DNA of 64,000 bases, taken from Actinomadura sp. DC4 (lineage in GTDB: Bacteria; Actinomycetota; Actinomycetes; Streptosporangiales; Streptosporangiaceae). Positions 16,217 through 24,207 of the stretch are shown here, piece by piece. A model generated the notes under the pieces. The model did not search any database, was not told the DNA's origin, and saw only the letters and a program-made list of their open reading frames with translations. The stretch is taken from positions 310,001 to 374,000 of the forward strand of contig NZ_JAUEQY010000003.1 in assembly GCF_030406325.1 (NCBI RefSeq). Direction: 5' to 3'. Position numbers and translations under genes: made by a program. How positions within the stretch are numbered: the first letter of the stretch is position 1; every line of letters starts with the position of its first letter.

Positions 16217-16732
16217 GTGAGCGCACAAGACCTCGACTTCTGGACGTTCGTCGACGCGGCCGTCGAGCGGGCCGACGAACGCCTCCCGGGGATAGAGCCC
16301 GAGGCCATGCGCCTCATCCTGACCCTCTACCGGGTGACGAACATGGTCGTGTACGACATGGAGTCGGTGGTGCACCGGCCGCGCGGCTGGAGCTATCCGG
16401 GGTTCCGGCTCCTGTTCACGCTCTGGATCGCCGGCCCGATGGAGGCCAAGCGCGCGGCGGAGCTGTCCGGCATGAGCCGGCAGGCCGTCTCGGCGCTCGT
16501 GGGCACCCTCGACCGCGACGGCCTGGTCAGCAAGGTCCCCGACGAGAAGGACCGCCGGGCCGTACGCCTCAGCCTGACCGGCGAGGGCGAGGCGGCGATC
16601 CGCGAGACGTTCGTGACGCACAACGAGCGGGAGAGCCTGTGGGCCGAGACGCTGTCCGCCGAGGAGCGCGAGACCCTCGTACGGCTGCTGGCCAAGCTCG
16701 GCGCCCGCGAAGGGGTGCGCCGCCGCCGATAG
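16217..16732 (+). CDS. MarR-family transcriptional regulator of homogentisate catabolism
   Basis: 171 aa winged-helix dimer. HTH: MEAKRAAELSGMSRQAVSALVGTLDRDGLVSKVPDEKDRRAVRLSLTGEG, with the DxRxxxxxLT wing typical of MarR. The N-terminal helix region is about 40 residues longer than minimal MarR proteins and may hold the ligand pocket. The GTG start at 16217 has no SD, consistent with leaderless translation from the promoter overlapping the palindrome. It is divergent from hmgA, so it very likely represses hmgA and itself, with homogentisate or an upstream metabolite as inducer (inference). Confidence 0.9.
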   Translation: MSAQDLDFWTFVDAAVERADERLPGIEPEAMRLILTLYRVTNMVVYDMESVVHRPRGWSYPGFRLLFTLWIAGPMEAKRAAELSGMSRQAVSALVGTLDRDGLVSKVPDEKDRRAVRLSLTGEGEAAIRETFVTHNERESLWAETLSAEERETLVRLLAKLGAREGVRRRR

Positions 16733-16766
16733 GGTTTCCTCGTTTGCGTTTCATCGAGGAGGAAGC

Positions 16767-17165
16767 ATGCGCGGAGGCCTACGCCTTCCGGCAATGGTCA
16801 TCGTGATCGGTTTGCTGGCGGGCTGCAGTGACCCGGCCGGAGCGGTGCGGAGGGAACGCGCCGCAGCGCGGAAGGCCTCCCCCAGCCCGACGGCGACGGC
16901 CAGGAAAGCGGTCTCGGGCACGTGGTGGCAGTCCGCGGGCACGGTGAAGACCGCGGACGGACTGAGGATCCACACGGGCGCCCTGCACCCGGGCCGCATG
17001 AGGGTGGCCGTCACGGACGTGAACGGCCACGCCGCCCGCACGATCACCGTGACGAACCGCGCCCACGGCGCGCTGATCGGCCACTTCACCCTCACCGGCG
17101 TGAAGCTCGCCATGTCCCCCAAGACGGGGACGTACGGCGTCACGTTCCACTACCGGGGCCGCTGA
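16767..17165 (+). CDS. small lipoprotein of unknown function
   Basis: 132 aa. Lipobox LLAGC near residues 16-20 follows a short hydrophobic stretch (MVIVIGLLAGC). A basic, Ser/Pro/Thr linker comes next, then a compact beta-rich domain from about residue 50 (SGTWWQSAGTVKTADG ... YGVTFHYRGR). I recognise no family; the end resembles small immunity-like or inhibitor-like beta domains but this is only an impression. GAGGAGGAAGC upstream of the ATG is a strong SD. It ends at the hairpin at 17185. Confidence 0.75.
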   Translation: MRGGLRLPAMVIVIGLLAGCSDPAGAVRRERAAARKASPSPTATARKAVSGTWWQSAGTVKTADGLRIHTGALHPGRMRVAVTDVNGHAARTITVTNRAHGALIGHFTLTGVKLAMSPKTGTYGVTFHYRGR

Positions 17166-17184
17166 CCCGTCCGCCGGCCGGGAC

Positions 17185-17214
17185 GTCCGCGGCGGTCGCG
17201 AGACCGCCGCGGAC
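17185..17214. terminator. bidirectional hairpin terminator
   Basis: Perfect 13-bp stem: 17185-17197 with 17202-17214, loop GCGA. It sits between the convergent lipoprotein gene (stop 17165) and serine protease gene (stop 17221). Confidence 0.88.
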
Positions 17215-17220
17215 TCTTCG

Positions 17221-18000
17221 TCAGGCCAGGGGCAGGGTGAAGGGCGCGAGGCGGGTGTACACGCCGGGGTAGCCCTCGCGAGCGCAGCCGTAGGCCCACG
17301 ACGTCACGCCCGCCAGGCGGCCCTGGACGATCAGCGGGCCGCCGCTGTCGAACTGGCACGTGTCGCCGTGGGTCGAGCCCGCGCAGACCATGTCGCGATG
17401 GTCGAAGGAATCCCCGTACGCCGCGGAGCAGCGGGCGTCGGCGACCAGGGGGATCGTCGCTCCGCGCAGGCGGTCGTTGACCAGGTCGGTCTCCGACGTC
17501 GTGCCCCAGCCGTACACCTGTGCCGGGGCGCCCGGCGGGTACTGGCCCGCGCGGTCGATCAGGGGCACGGTCACGCGGTCCAGGACCGGGCGGGACAGCG
17601 TCAGCACGGCCACGTCGTGATGTTCGACGGTCTCGCCCTTGAACTCCGTCTCGCGGAAGTTCGGCTGGACCCAGATCGACTTCACCTGGACGCTCTCGCC
17701 GTCCTTCTTGGACAGGTCGGCGCGGCCGAACGTCGCGGCCAGGAGGTTCGGCACGGCGCGCAGGAAGTCGACGCAGTGCGCGGCCGTCACGACCTTGGTC
17801 GGGGCGACGAGCGCCCCGCCGCAGAACTGACCTGAGGGCCGGATGAAGAAGGCCGGGGTGCCGATGGCGGCGAGCCACGGCGGCGGTACGGCGACGGTGC
17901 CTCCGCCGACGACCGCGTGCGCGGCCGGGGCCGAGACGAGGCCGGCGGACAGCAGAGCCGCCGAGGCGACCGTTGCGAGGCGGCGCAGGAACAGGGGCAT
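17221..18000 (-). CDS. secreted trypsin-like serine protease (S1)
   Basis: 259 aa exported endopeptidase. Signal peptide residues 1-29 (ending APAAHA), then a short activation-like N-terminus VVGGGTVAVPPPWLAAI. Catalytic triad: His75 in VVTAAHC, Asp129 in HHDVAVL, Ser219 in QFDSGGPL. The residue before the Asp-Ser pair is Phe where the family has Gly (GDSGGP), which lies at the oxyanion hole and may alter activity. Disulfide partners are C60-C76 and a later pair. ATG 18000 has GGAGG 12 bases upstream; an upstream in-frame start would put a charged tail ahead of the signal and is unlikely. Confidence 0.9.
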   Translation of the reverse strand: MPLFLRRLATVASAALLSAGLVSAPAAHAVVGGGTVAVPPPWLAAIGTPAFFIRPSGQFCGGALVAPTKVVTAAHCVDFLRAVPNLLAATFGRADLSKKDGESVQVKSIWVQPNFRETEFKGETVEHHDVAVLTLSRPVLDRVTVPLIDRAGQYPPGAPAQVYGWGTTSETDLVNDRLRGATIPLVADARCSAAYGDSFDHRDMVCAGSTHGDTCQFDSGGPLIVQGRLAGVTSWAYGCAREGYPGVYTRLAPFTLPLA

Positions 18001-18105
18001 GGGGGGAGAACCTCCGTCCGGATGGGGCAAACCTAGCGTTCCCGACACCCACCGCGCGAGCCGGTGAAAGCCTGTCGAAACGGTCAGATCGCGCCTACCG
18101 TGAGG

Positions 18106-18840
18106 TCAGCGGTACTTCCGGCCCGTACGGGAAGAAATACGCGCGACCAGGTTGCGCGGGACGAGACGGCCGGCCCCCACGAGCGTCTTGTACTGGGCGC
18201 CCGGCACACAGACGCCGACGCCCCGGCGGAAGTCGCGCAGCGCGTCCCCGACGACCCTGTCGGCGTCCAGCCAGAACGCCTCCGGCATCCCGGACATGTC
18301 CATCTCCGCCCGGTCGTGGAACTCCGTGTGCACGAAACCCGGGCACAGCGCCATGACGTGGACGCCGGGGACGTCCTGCGCCACGCCCTGGCTGAAGCTC
18401 ACGACCCACGCCTTGGACGCGCCGTACGTGCCGCGGGAGAAGAACGCCGCCACGGACGCGACGTTGATCACGCCGCCCCGGCCGCGCTCGCGCATGGCGG
18501 GCAGCGCGGCGTGCGTCAGCCGGAGCACCGCCTCGCAGTGCACCCGCAGCATGGTCAGCTCCTGCTCGATCGGCACGTCGAGGAAGCGGCCCTTCTGCCC
18601 GAACCCCGCGTTGTTGATCAGCAGGTCGGCGCGGCGCGCGGCCTCCTCGCCCAGGGCGATGCCCTCGTCGGTGTTCAGGTCGGCGACGACGACCTCCGCG
18701 CCGCCGTACTCCTCCGCGGCGCGGGCGAGCCGCTCTCCGTCACGGGCGAGCAGGATGAGGTCGAAGCCATCGGCCGAGAGCCGGCGGGCGAAGGCCGCGC
18801 CGATTCCGGCCGTGGCGCCGGTTATGAGTGCGGTGGGCAT
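18106..18840 (-). CDS. short-chain dehydrogenase/reductase
   Basis: 244 aa NAD(P)-dependent Rossmann oxidoreductase. TGATAGIG at residues 8-15 binds the cofactor, NNAG follows at about 82-85, and the active-site Tyr-Lys lies in YGASK, with Ser in NVASVAAF before it. The C-terminal part (CVPGAQYKTLVGAGRLVPRNLVARI) fits the SDR group often annotated as DltE-like or retinol dehydrogenase-like in actinobacteria. Substrate unknown. It is a single gene divergent from the D-Ala-D-Ala carboxypeptidase gene, 120 bp away. Confidence 0.9.
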   Translation of the reverse strand: MPTALITGATAGIGAAFARRLSADGFDLILLARDGERLARAAEEYGGAEVVVADLNTDEGIALGEEAARRADLLINNAGFGQKGRFLDVPIEQELTMLRVHCEAVLRLTHAALPAMRERGRGGVINVASVAAFFSRGTYGASKAWVVSFSQGVAQDVPGVHVMALCPGFVHTEFHDRAEMDMSGMPEAFWLDADRVVGDALRDFRRGVGVCVPGAQYKTLVGAGRLVPRNLVARISSRTGRKYR

Positions 18841-18960
18841 GCGGCGTACGTTACTGCGTCGCTTGATACGTCGGCCTGTCCGAACCGATTCCCGCTTCCG
18901 TGCATCTACTCTGGTCGCGGGGCATTTCTGCGCCGCTCTGGGGACGACGGGGGTAGTGCG

Positions 18961-20202
18961 GTGACGGGGATCGCGGAACGCATGGCGCTGCCGCCTGCCA
19001 AGGAGACCGGCGGGCCGACGCGGCACACCGGCCGGATCGTTGCGATCATCTGTGCGGTGGCGGGCGTGCTGCTGCTCGCGCTGGTCGCGGCGCAGATGCT
19101 GCGGCCGCTGCCGTCGGCGCGCCTCCGGCTCGTCACGGCCGCGAGCCACACCGTGCCCGGCACGCTCAGCCTGCCGTGGCCCTCGGTGGGCCAGGCGGTG
19201 GTCGAGGTCGACGGGCTCGGCCGGATGGGCAGCTCGGGCAGCCTGCAGCCGACGCCGACGGCCAGCGTCGCCAAGGTGATGACCGCCTATGTGTTCCTCA
19301 AGGACCACCCGCTGCCCAGCGGCCAGGAGGGCCCGACCTACCGCGTCTCCCCCGAGGAGGCGGCCCGGCTGCCGTGGCGCATCGCGCGCGAGGAGACCCA
19401 CGTCGACGTGGTGGCGAACCAGCCGTTCACCGAGCGGGAGGCCCTCGAGGCGCTGATGATCGTCTCGGCGAACAACATCGCCCACGAGATCGCCCGCTGG
19501 GACTCCGGCGGCGACGTGCCGTTCGTCGCCAAGATGAACGCCATGGCGCGCCGGCTCGGCATGACCGCCACCCGCTACACCGACCCGAGCGGGTTCGACG
19601 CGACCACCGTGAGCACCGCCGCCGACCAGGTACGCCTGTTCCGCGCCGCGATGCGGATCCCGGCCTTCACCGAGGTCGTGAGCAAGTCGACGTTCACGCC
19701 GCGGACCGGCGGCCAGACGCGTTCGGGCGGCAACACGCTGCTCGGGTCGTACGGCGTCATCGGCGGCAAGACCGGCTTCACGAGCCAGGCCGGCGCCAAC
19801 TACGTCTTCGCCGCGCGCTCGGCCGGCAAGCTGCTCGTCGGCGCCGTCATGGCGCAGCCGCAGGCGAGCAGCCCCGCCGTCGCGGTGTCCGCCGCCCAGC
19901 CCCTGATCCAGGCCGCCGAGAACTCCCTGACCCGCGTCACCCTCGCGCCGCGCGGCGCGACCGTGGCCCGCGTCGACGACGGCTTCGGCCACCGCGTCCG
20001 GCTGGCCGCGGCCACACCGGTCACCGTGATCGGCTGGCCCGGCCTGACGCTGCGGCTGCACGTGGAGGGCACGGTCCCCCGGCACGCGCCGGCCGGGGCC
20101 GCGATCGCGTCGGTGACGACCGGCGGCGACCGGATCCACCTGCGGCTCGCCCGCCCGCTGCGCGCACCGACCCTGCTCGACCGGCTGACGCGGCGCGCCT
20201 GA
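18961..20202 (+). CDS. membrane-anchored D-alanyl-D-alanine carboxypeptidase (S11-type PBP)
   Basis: 413 aa from GTG 18961. One membrane helix at about residues 26-46 anchors a periplasm-side domain. Penicillin-binding motifs: S102-V-A-K105 (nucleophile and base), S169-A-N171, K271-T-G. The enzyme trims the terminal D-Ala of peptidoglycan stems. A C-terminal beta domain (about 330-413) follows the catalytic domain, as in PBP5-like proteins. The frame is open far upstream of 18961 but overlaps the divergent SDR gene, so this extension is not real. The 3' side is a decayed region. Confidence 0.92.
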   Translation: MTGIAERMALPPAKETGGPTRHTGRIVAIICAVAGVLLLALVAAQMLRPLPSARLRLVTAASHTVPGTLSLPWPSVGQAVVEVDGLGRMGSSGSLQPTPTASVAKVMTAYVFLKDHPLPSGQEGPTYRVSPEEAARLPWRIAREETHVDVVANQPFTEREALEALMIVSANNIAHEIARWDSGGDVPFVAKMNAMARRLGMTATRYTDPSGFDATTVSTAADQVRLFRAAMRIPAFTEVVSKSTFTPRTGGQTRSGGNTLLGSYGVIGGKTGFTSQAGANYVFAARSAGKLLVGAVMAQPQASSPAVAVSAAQPLIQAAENSLTRVTLAPRGATVARVDDGFGHRVRLAAATPVTVIGWPGLTLRLHVEGTVPRHAPAGAAIASVTTGGDRIHLRLARPLRAPTLLDRLTRRA

Positions 20203-20220
20203 TCTGCGCGCGGACCAGCG

Positions 20221-20379
20221 CGAGCAGCGCACGCCCGGCTCCTCGGGGAACTCCCCGACGCCGTCGCTCCCGGGATGACCTCGCAGACCGCCGTCGAGCT
20301 GCGCGACCGCCTCGGCGCGGCGACCGGCCTGCGGCTGTCGCCGTCCGCGGTGTTCGACCATCCGACGCGCGGCCGCGTG
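20221..20379 (+). pseudogene. remnant of a modular polyketide synthase acyl-carrier-protein domain
   Basis: Translation of this frame gives ELPDAVAPGM followed by TSQTAVELRDRLGAATGLRL and then SPSAVFDHPT. That is the second half of a type I PKS ACP, where the consensus is GFDSLTAVELRNRL...TGLRLPATLVFDHPTP. The phosphopantetheine serine region (GxDS) is lost by a small deletion and mutation, so it cannot be functional. No other PKS sequence is present nearby. It suggests that this locus once bordered, or received, a piece of a biosynthetic cluster. Confidence 0.65.
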
Positions 20380-20394
20380 GCACTCCGCGCGTAC

Positions 20395-20740
20395 GGCGGC
20401 GGGCGGGCCGAGAGCGCGGTGAGCAGGAGGGTCACCATGGTGGCGGCGGAGCCGGCGACGAGGCAGGTGACGAAGCCGTTTCCGGTACCGAAGACGGCGA
20501 CGCCGGCGGCCGCGCCGATCTGGCGTGAGGTGTTGAACGCCGCCGACGCGGCCCCGTGCGGGGCGGGTTCGACGGCGGCGACGGCCCACGAGGTCATGGT
20601 GGTCACGAGCAGCCCCGAGACGAACCCCCGCGGGGACGAGCGCGAGCGCCGGCGGCCAGAGCGCACCTGAGGTACCCGCCCACGCCACGGCCAGGAACGT
20701 GCCGGCCAGGACCGCCTGGCCGGCGCCCGGGACGACGGCC
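20395..20740 (-). pseudogene. MFS transporter C-terminal remnant with frameshift
   Basis: Two frames together read as the end of an EmrB/QacA-like drug exporter. First frame (about 20736-20637): PGAGQAVLAGTFLAVAWAG then LWPPALALVPAG. After a frameshift near 20630 the second frame reads FVSGLLVTTMTSWAVAAVEP, GAASAAFNTSRQIGAAAGVA and a last hydrophobic helix. GAASGxxNTxRQIGGAxGVA is the signature of transmembrane segment 11 in DHA2 exporters. No start, no N-terminal half. Confidence 0.65.
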
Positions 20741-20775
20741 GGACGGCCGGCGCGCCGGGCCGCGCAGACGCTGCC

Positions 20776-20905
20776 GACGGAATCCTGCGCGAGGCGGGCA
20801 TCATCGCCACCCACCGCGAAGGCGGCCTGGCCCTCAACGTGCTGCGCACCGGGAGATGGGGGCCTCTTCCCCGGCCTGCTCGGCGCGATCCTGCCCCGGC
20901 CCTGA
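20776..20905 (+). pseudogene. ArsR-type regulator C-terminal remnant with frameshift
   Basis: The frame reads ILREAGIIATHREGGLALNV, the recognition helix to wing of ArsR-like regulators (LREAGLIATRREG). After a frameshift near 20850 it continues as GLFPGLLGAILPRP and stops at 20905. Regulators of this kind often flank MFS drug exporters, which matches the neighbouring remnant. Too short and shifted to be functional. Confidence 0.5.
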
Positions 20906-20910
20906 CGACG

Positions 20911-21210
20911 GGCGGCCTACCTCGGGCGCAGCGGTCTCGGCCCGCTCAGGCGGCCCGCCAAGCCGAACCCGCCAGCGTCGGCACCCGACGGCGAGGCGGT
21001 GCAGCGCGGCCTACCACCGGCTCACTGGTACCAGCACGCTCGGGCGGCCCGCCAGGCCGCGTCCGTGGCGTCCGCCCGGCATTGCCAGGCACCGACCCCG
21101 ACGGTGAGGCGACGCAGCGCGGGTCGACCGGCGTCATCCCGTTCGGGCGGCGGGCCAGGTGGGGTCGACGGCGTCCGCCTGGCGTTGCCAGGCGCCGGGG
21201 CCGCCGGGAA
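20911..21210. repeat. three degenerate ~100-bp tandem repeats at a gene 3' end
   Basis: Similar blocks begin at 20943 (CGCTCAGGCGGCCCGCC), 21039 (CGCTCGGGCGGCCCGCC) and 21140 (CGTTCGGGCGGCGGGCC), a period of 96-101 bp. Following shared segments include GTCCGCC-GGC-TTGCCAGGC and CGACGG-GAGGCG--GCAGCGCGG. The third copy overlaps the last ~25 codons of the 21134-22024 gene, so the repeats look like successive duplications of that 3' end followed by decay. Confidence 0.6.
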
Positions 21211-22024
21211 GCGGCCAGGCGCGGGTGCGTCCCCAGATCCGCTCGATGCCGCTCAGGGTCTCGCCCAGCCGCCGGTTCACCGCGACGTACCCGGTGAAGG
21301 GGTGGGCCGTGCCCGCCGCCACCTGACCGTCCACGTGGGCCGTCGCCCGCGCGTACTCCCGCAGCGCCCAGTCGCGGCTTGCGGCCTTCTCCCGCTCGTC
21401 GCCCCGCAGCGCGAGGACCAGCGCGGACGGTTCGCGGTCCTCGGCCAGGGCGGCGACGAGACGGTCGTGGCCGTCCAGCAGTACGTGGCAGGCCAGGCCG
21501 CTGATCCACCACAGCAGGATCGGAGGAAGCGTGCCGTCGCGCGCCTGCTTGCGGTACGCCCTGACCCGGGCGCTGCCGGGCGCGGACGGGGTGCGCAGGG
21601 GTACGACGTCCCAGTCGCCGGGCGTGGTGAACCAGTTGATGCGACCGTCGAGCAGCAGCCAGCGCTCGGAGGGGCGCAGGTGCTCGTACCGCCGGGCCGC
21701 CTCGTGCCGGGTGAGGATCCACCGGCCGGTGTGCAGCGGCCCGTCCGCCGCCGCGGCGAGTTCGCCGGCGAACACGTGCGCCCACCGCGCGTCCGCCTCG
21801 GACCCGGCCAGGGCGCGCGCCCGGCCGGCCCGGCAGGGAGCGACCGGCGACCTGACGTCACCGGCCCGCAGGAGGTCCACGCCGTAGTGGTCGCGGGATG
21901 TCCGGGCGAGCAGCAGCGGCCGTGCCCCCTGGCGCAGGAGCATCCGCCGCCCGCCGGCCACCTCCACGCGCAGCTCCGGCCGTACGGGCCCGCCGACGTC
22001 GAAGGCCACCAGCGTCGTACTCAT
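21134..22024 (-). CDS. hypothetical protein, 296 aa
   Basis: No confident family. Soluble, no signal peptide; rich in Arg/Ala/Trp. LLWWISGLACHVLLDGHDRLVAALAE in the middle resembles the LDGHHRLAAAL segment of ParB/sulfiredoxin-like folds, in which the His and Arg bind nucleotide, but the rest does not clearly match. Before it, RRYEHLRPSERWLLLDGRINWFTTPGDWDVV is another likely conserved patch. It lies 14 bp downstream of the monooxygenase stop and 5' to decayed DNA, and its own 3' end is part of a degenerate repeat. Confidence 0.65.
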   Translation of the reverse strand: MSTTLVAFDVGGPVRPELRVEVAGGRRMLLRQGARPLLLARTSRDHYGVDLLRAGDVRSPVAPCRAGRARALAGSEADARWAHVFAGELAAAADGPLHTGRWILTRHEAARRYEHLRPSERWLLLDGRINWFTTPGDWDVVPLRTPSAPGSARVRAYRKQARDGTLPPILLWWISGLACHVLLDGHDRLVAALAEDREPSALVLALRGDEREKAASRDWALREYARATAHVDGQVAAGTAHPFTGYVAVNRRLGETLSGIERIWGRTRAWPLPGGPGAWQRQADAVDPTWPAARTG

Positions 22025-22038
22025 GATCGTAGAGACGC

Positions 22039-23478
22039 CTAGACCGTTACGCGGAAGTCGCGGGGGTCGGGGCGGCGGGTGGCGCGGCGGTAGGCGAGGG
22101 TGAAGCCGGGCCAGTTGTTGACGATCTTGCCGTCGGCCGTCATGTACCAGCTACGGCAGCCGCTGGCCCACACCGTCTTGCGGAACTTCCGCTGCACGGC
22201 GCGGTTGAAGGCGTTCTGGACGTCGGGCCGTACGTCGATGTAGCGGGCGCGGGTGAGCGCGCGTACGCAGCCGACGATGTAATTGAACTGGGACTCGAGC
22301 ATGTAGATGATCGAGTTGTGGCCGAGGTTGGTGTTCGGCCCGTACAGCAGGAACAGGTTGGGGAAGCCGCTCACCGCGATCCCGAGGTAGGCCTCCGCGC
22401 CGTCCCGCCACGACTCGTTCAGCTCACGGCCGCCCAGGCCGCGTACCCGCATCGGCGCCACGAACGCCTGCGTGCGGAAGCCCGTGCCGTACACGACCGC
22501 GTCGACCTCGCGCTCGCGGCCGTCGGCGGTGACCACGCCGGTCTCCGACAGGCGTTCGATCGGCTCGGTCACCAGCTCGACGCCCGGCCGGTTGAGGGCG
22601 GCGTAGTAGTCGTCGGACAGCAGGATGCGCTTGCAGCCCATGATGTAGTCCGGCGTCAGCGCGTCGCGCAGACCCCGGTCGCCGACCTGCTCGGCGAGCC
22701 GGTCACGGAAGATCCGCTCGTACCGGCCCATCAGGCGCGGCGCGGCGACGAACGCCAGGCCGCGCGCCTCCAGCCGCGCGTAGATGCTCGCCCTGATCAG
22801 CGTCCGCAGCCCCGGGACCCGCCGCAGCACCTCGCGCTCCCACGAGCGGTACGGCCGGTCGGCCTTGTCGATGACGTACGGGGGGGTCCGCTGGAACACG
22901 TGCACGGCCGCGGCCCGCTCGGCGAGGTAGGGCACGAACTGGATCGCGCTGGCGCCGGTGCCGATCACCGCGACGCGCTTGCCGGTCAGGTCGCAGTCGT
23001 GGTTCCAGCGGGCGGAGTGGAAGGCGGTCCCGGCGAAGGCGTTCGGGAAGCCCGGGTAGGCGGGCCGGTTGAGCTGCCCGCACGCCGTGACGAGCACGCG
23101 CGCGGTGAACTTCTCCCCCGCCGTCGTACGGACCTGCCAGAGGCCGCTGTCCTCGTCGAATGCCGCCTCCTCCACCTCGGCGCCGAACCTCGGCTCGATG
23201 CCGTACTTGGCGGCGCAGTCGCGCAGGTAGTCGAGGATCTCCTCCTGGGAGGGGAACTTCCGCGACCAGTCGCGGGCGCGTTCGAAGGAGAAGGAGTAGA
23301 GGTTGGAGGGGATGTCGCAGGCCGCACCGGGATAGACGTTGTCCCGCCACGTGCCGCCGAGTTCGGCGGCCTTCTCCAGCACGGTGACGTCGTGCACTCC
23401 CGCCTGCCGCAACCGGATGGCCAGCCCGATCCCCCCGAACCCTGCTCCGACGATGACGACACTGAGCGGTTCGGACAT
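22039..23478 (-). CDS. flavin-containing Baeyer-Villiger-type monooxygenase
   Basis: 479 aa NADPH/FAD enzyme that inserts one oxygen atom into ketones or oxidises related substrates. FAD-binding GAGFGG at 11-16; the Baeyer-Villiger fingerprint is seen as FAGTAFHSARWNHD (148-161; FxGxxxHxxxW); NADPH-binding GTGASA at 173-178. ATG 23478 has GGGAGG five bases upstream; the longer open frame upstream overlaps a divergent sigma factor and is rejected. The C-terminal half (LLYGPNTNLGHNSIIYMLESQ) is typical of cyclohexanone- and hydroxyacetophenone-type enzymes. Physiological substrate unknown. Confidence 0.93.
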   Translation of the reverse strand: MSEPLSVVIVGAGFGGIGLAIRLRQAGVHDVTVLEKAAELGGTWRDNVYPGAACDIPSNLYSFSFERARDWSRKFPSQEEILDYLRDCAAKYGIEPRFGAEVEEAAFDEDSGLWQVRTTAGEKFTARVLVTACGQLNRPAYPGFPNAFAGTAFHSARWNHDCDLTGKRVAVIGTGASAIQFVPYLAERAAAVHVFQRTPPYVIDKADRPYRSWEREVLRRVPGLRTLIRASIYARLEARGLAFVAAPRLMGRYERIFRDRLAEQVGDRGLRDALTPDYIMGCKRILLSDDYYAALNRPGVELVTEPIERLSETGVVTADGREREVDAVVYGTGFRTQAFVAPMRVRGLGGRELNESWRDGAEAYLGIAVSGFPNLFLLYGPNTNLGHNSIIYMLESQFNYIVGCVRALTRARYIDVRPDVQNAFNRAVQRKFRKTVWASGCRSWYMTADGKIVNNWPGFTLAYRRATRRPDPRDFRVTV

Positions 23479-23610
23479 GAGCGCCTCCCATCCGCATGAA
23501 ACCAGAATGCGGTTCTGCCGGGTAGGGGCGCGAACGCTTTCGGGCGCGTCGGCGAACGACGGGTGACCCTCCACCGGAGAGAGGTTCGACATGAGCCGAC
23601 GGAGCCGCGT

Positions 23611-24207
23611 ATGACCGCCCTGACCCGAAGACCCGCCACCGGAGTGACGGACGCCGAGATAATCCGGTCGTCGGCACAGGAGCCGGAGCTCTTCGCCGAG
23701 GTCTTCGACCGCTACTACGCCGAGGTCCACGGCTATGTCGTACGGCGGCTCGGACCCGGTCTCGCCGAGGACGTGGCGGCGGAGACGTTCCTCATCGCGT
23801 TCGACCGGCGGGACCGGTACGACGCGGCCCACCCGTTCGCGCGGCCGTGGCTGTACGGGATCGCCTCCAACCTGGTCTCCCGCCATCGCCGTGCCGAGGT
23901 CCGCCAGTACCGGGCCCTCGCCCGCGCCGGTACGGACGACACCGTCGACGGGCACGCGGACCGGATCGAACGGCGCGTCGACGCCGAGTCCGCCCGCGGG
24001 CCTCTGGCGGCGGCGCTGGCCGCGATCGCGCCCGGAGACCGCGACGTGCTCCTGCTCGTCGCCTGGGCCGGGCTGAGCGGTGAGGAGGCGGCGCGGGCGC
24101 TCGGCATTCCGGCCGGCACCGCGCGGTCGCGGCTGCACCGGGCCCGCAAGAAGGTACGCGCCGCACTGGGCGACGCTTACACCACCGCCGGCGGAGAGGA
24201 CGCATGA
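23611..24207 (+). CDS. RNA polymerase ECF sigma factor
   Basis: 198 aa sigma-70 family factor without regions 1 and 3. Region 2: FAEVFDRYYAEVHGYVVRRLGPGLAEDVAAETFLIAFDRRDRYD at about 29-72; region 4 with HTH: LLVAWAGLSGEEAARALGIPAGTARSRLHRARKKVR near the C-terminus. The ATG at 23611 follows GGAG; a better SD (GGAGAGAGG) precedes a 7-codon frame at 23591-23614 whose stop overlaps this ATG (ATGA), so translation may be coupled to that mini-ORF. The sigma stop overlaps the start of the next gene, a CU044_5270 protein, the standard pairing for this ECF group. Confidence 0.93.
   Translation: MTALTRRPATGVTDAEIIRSSAQEPELFAEVFDRYYAEVHGYVVRRLGPGLAEDVAAETFLIAFDRRDRYDAAHPFARPWLYGIASNLVSRHRRAEVRQYRALARAGTDDTVDGHADRIERRVDAESARGPLAAALAAIAPGDRDVLLLVAWAGLSGEEAARALGIPAGTARSRLHRARKKVRAALGDAYTTAGGEDA

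Noticed and set aside
20201-20235. ALLALVRAQI on the minus strand as the N-terminal half of the ACP remnant
   Set aside because: Opposite strand to the readable ACP part; a short match in GC-rich DNA is likely coincidence unless an inversion is shown.
18106-20814. A 902-codon minus-strand open frame spanning the SDR, carboxypeptidase and MFS remnant region
   Set aside because: Only its last 244 codons (SDR) look like protein. The middle is the antisense of the carboxypeptidase gene, Arg/Gly/Pro-rich as expected for GC-rich shadow frames.
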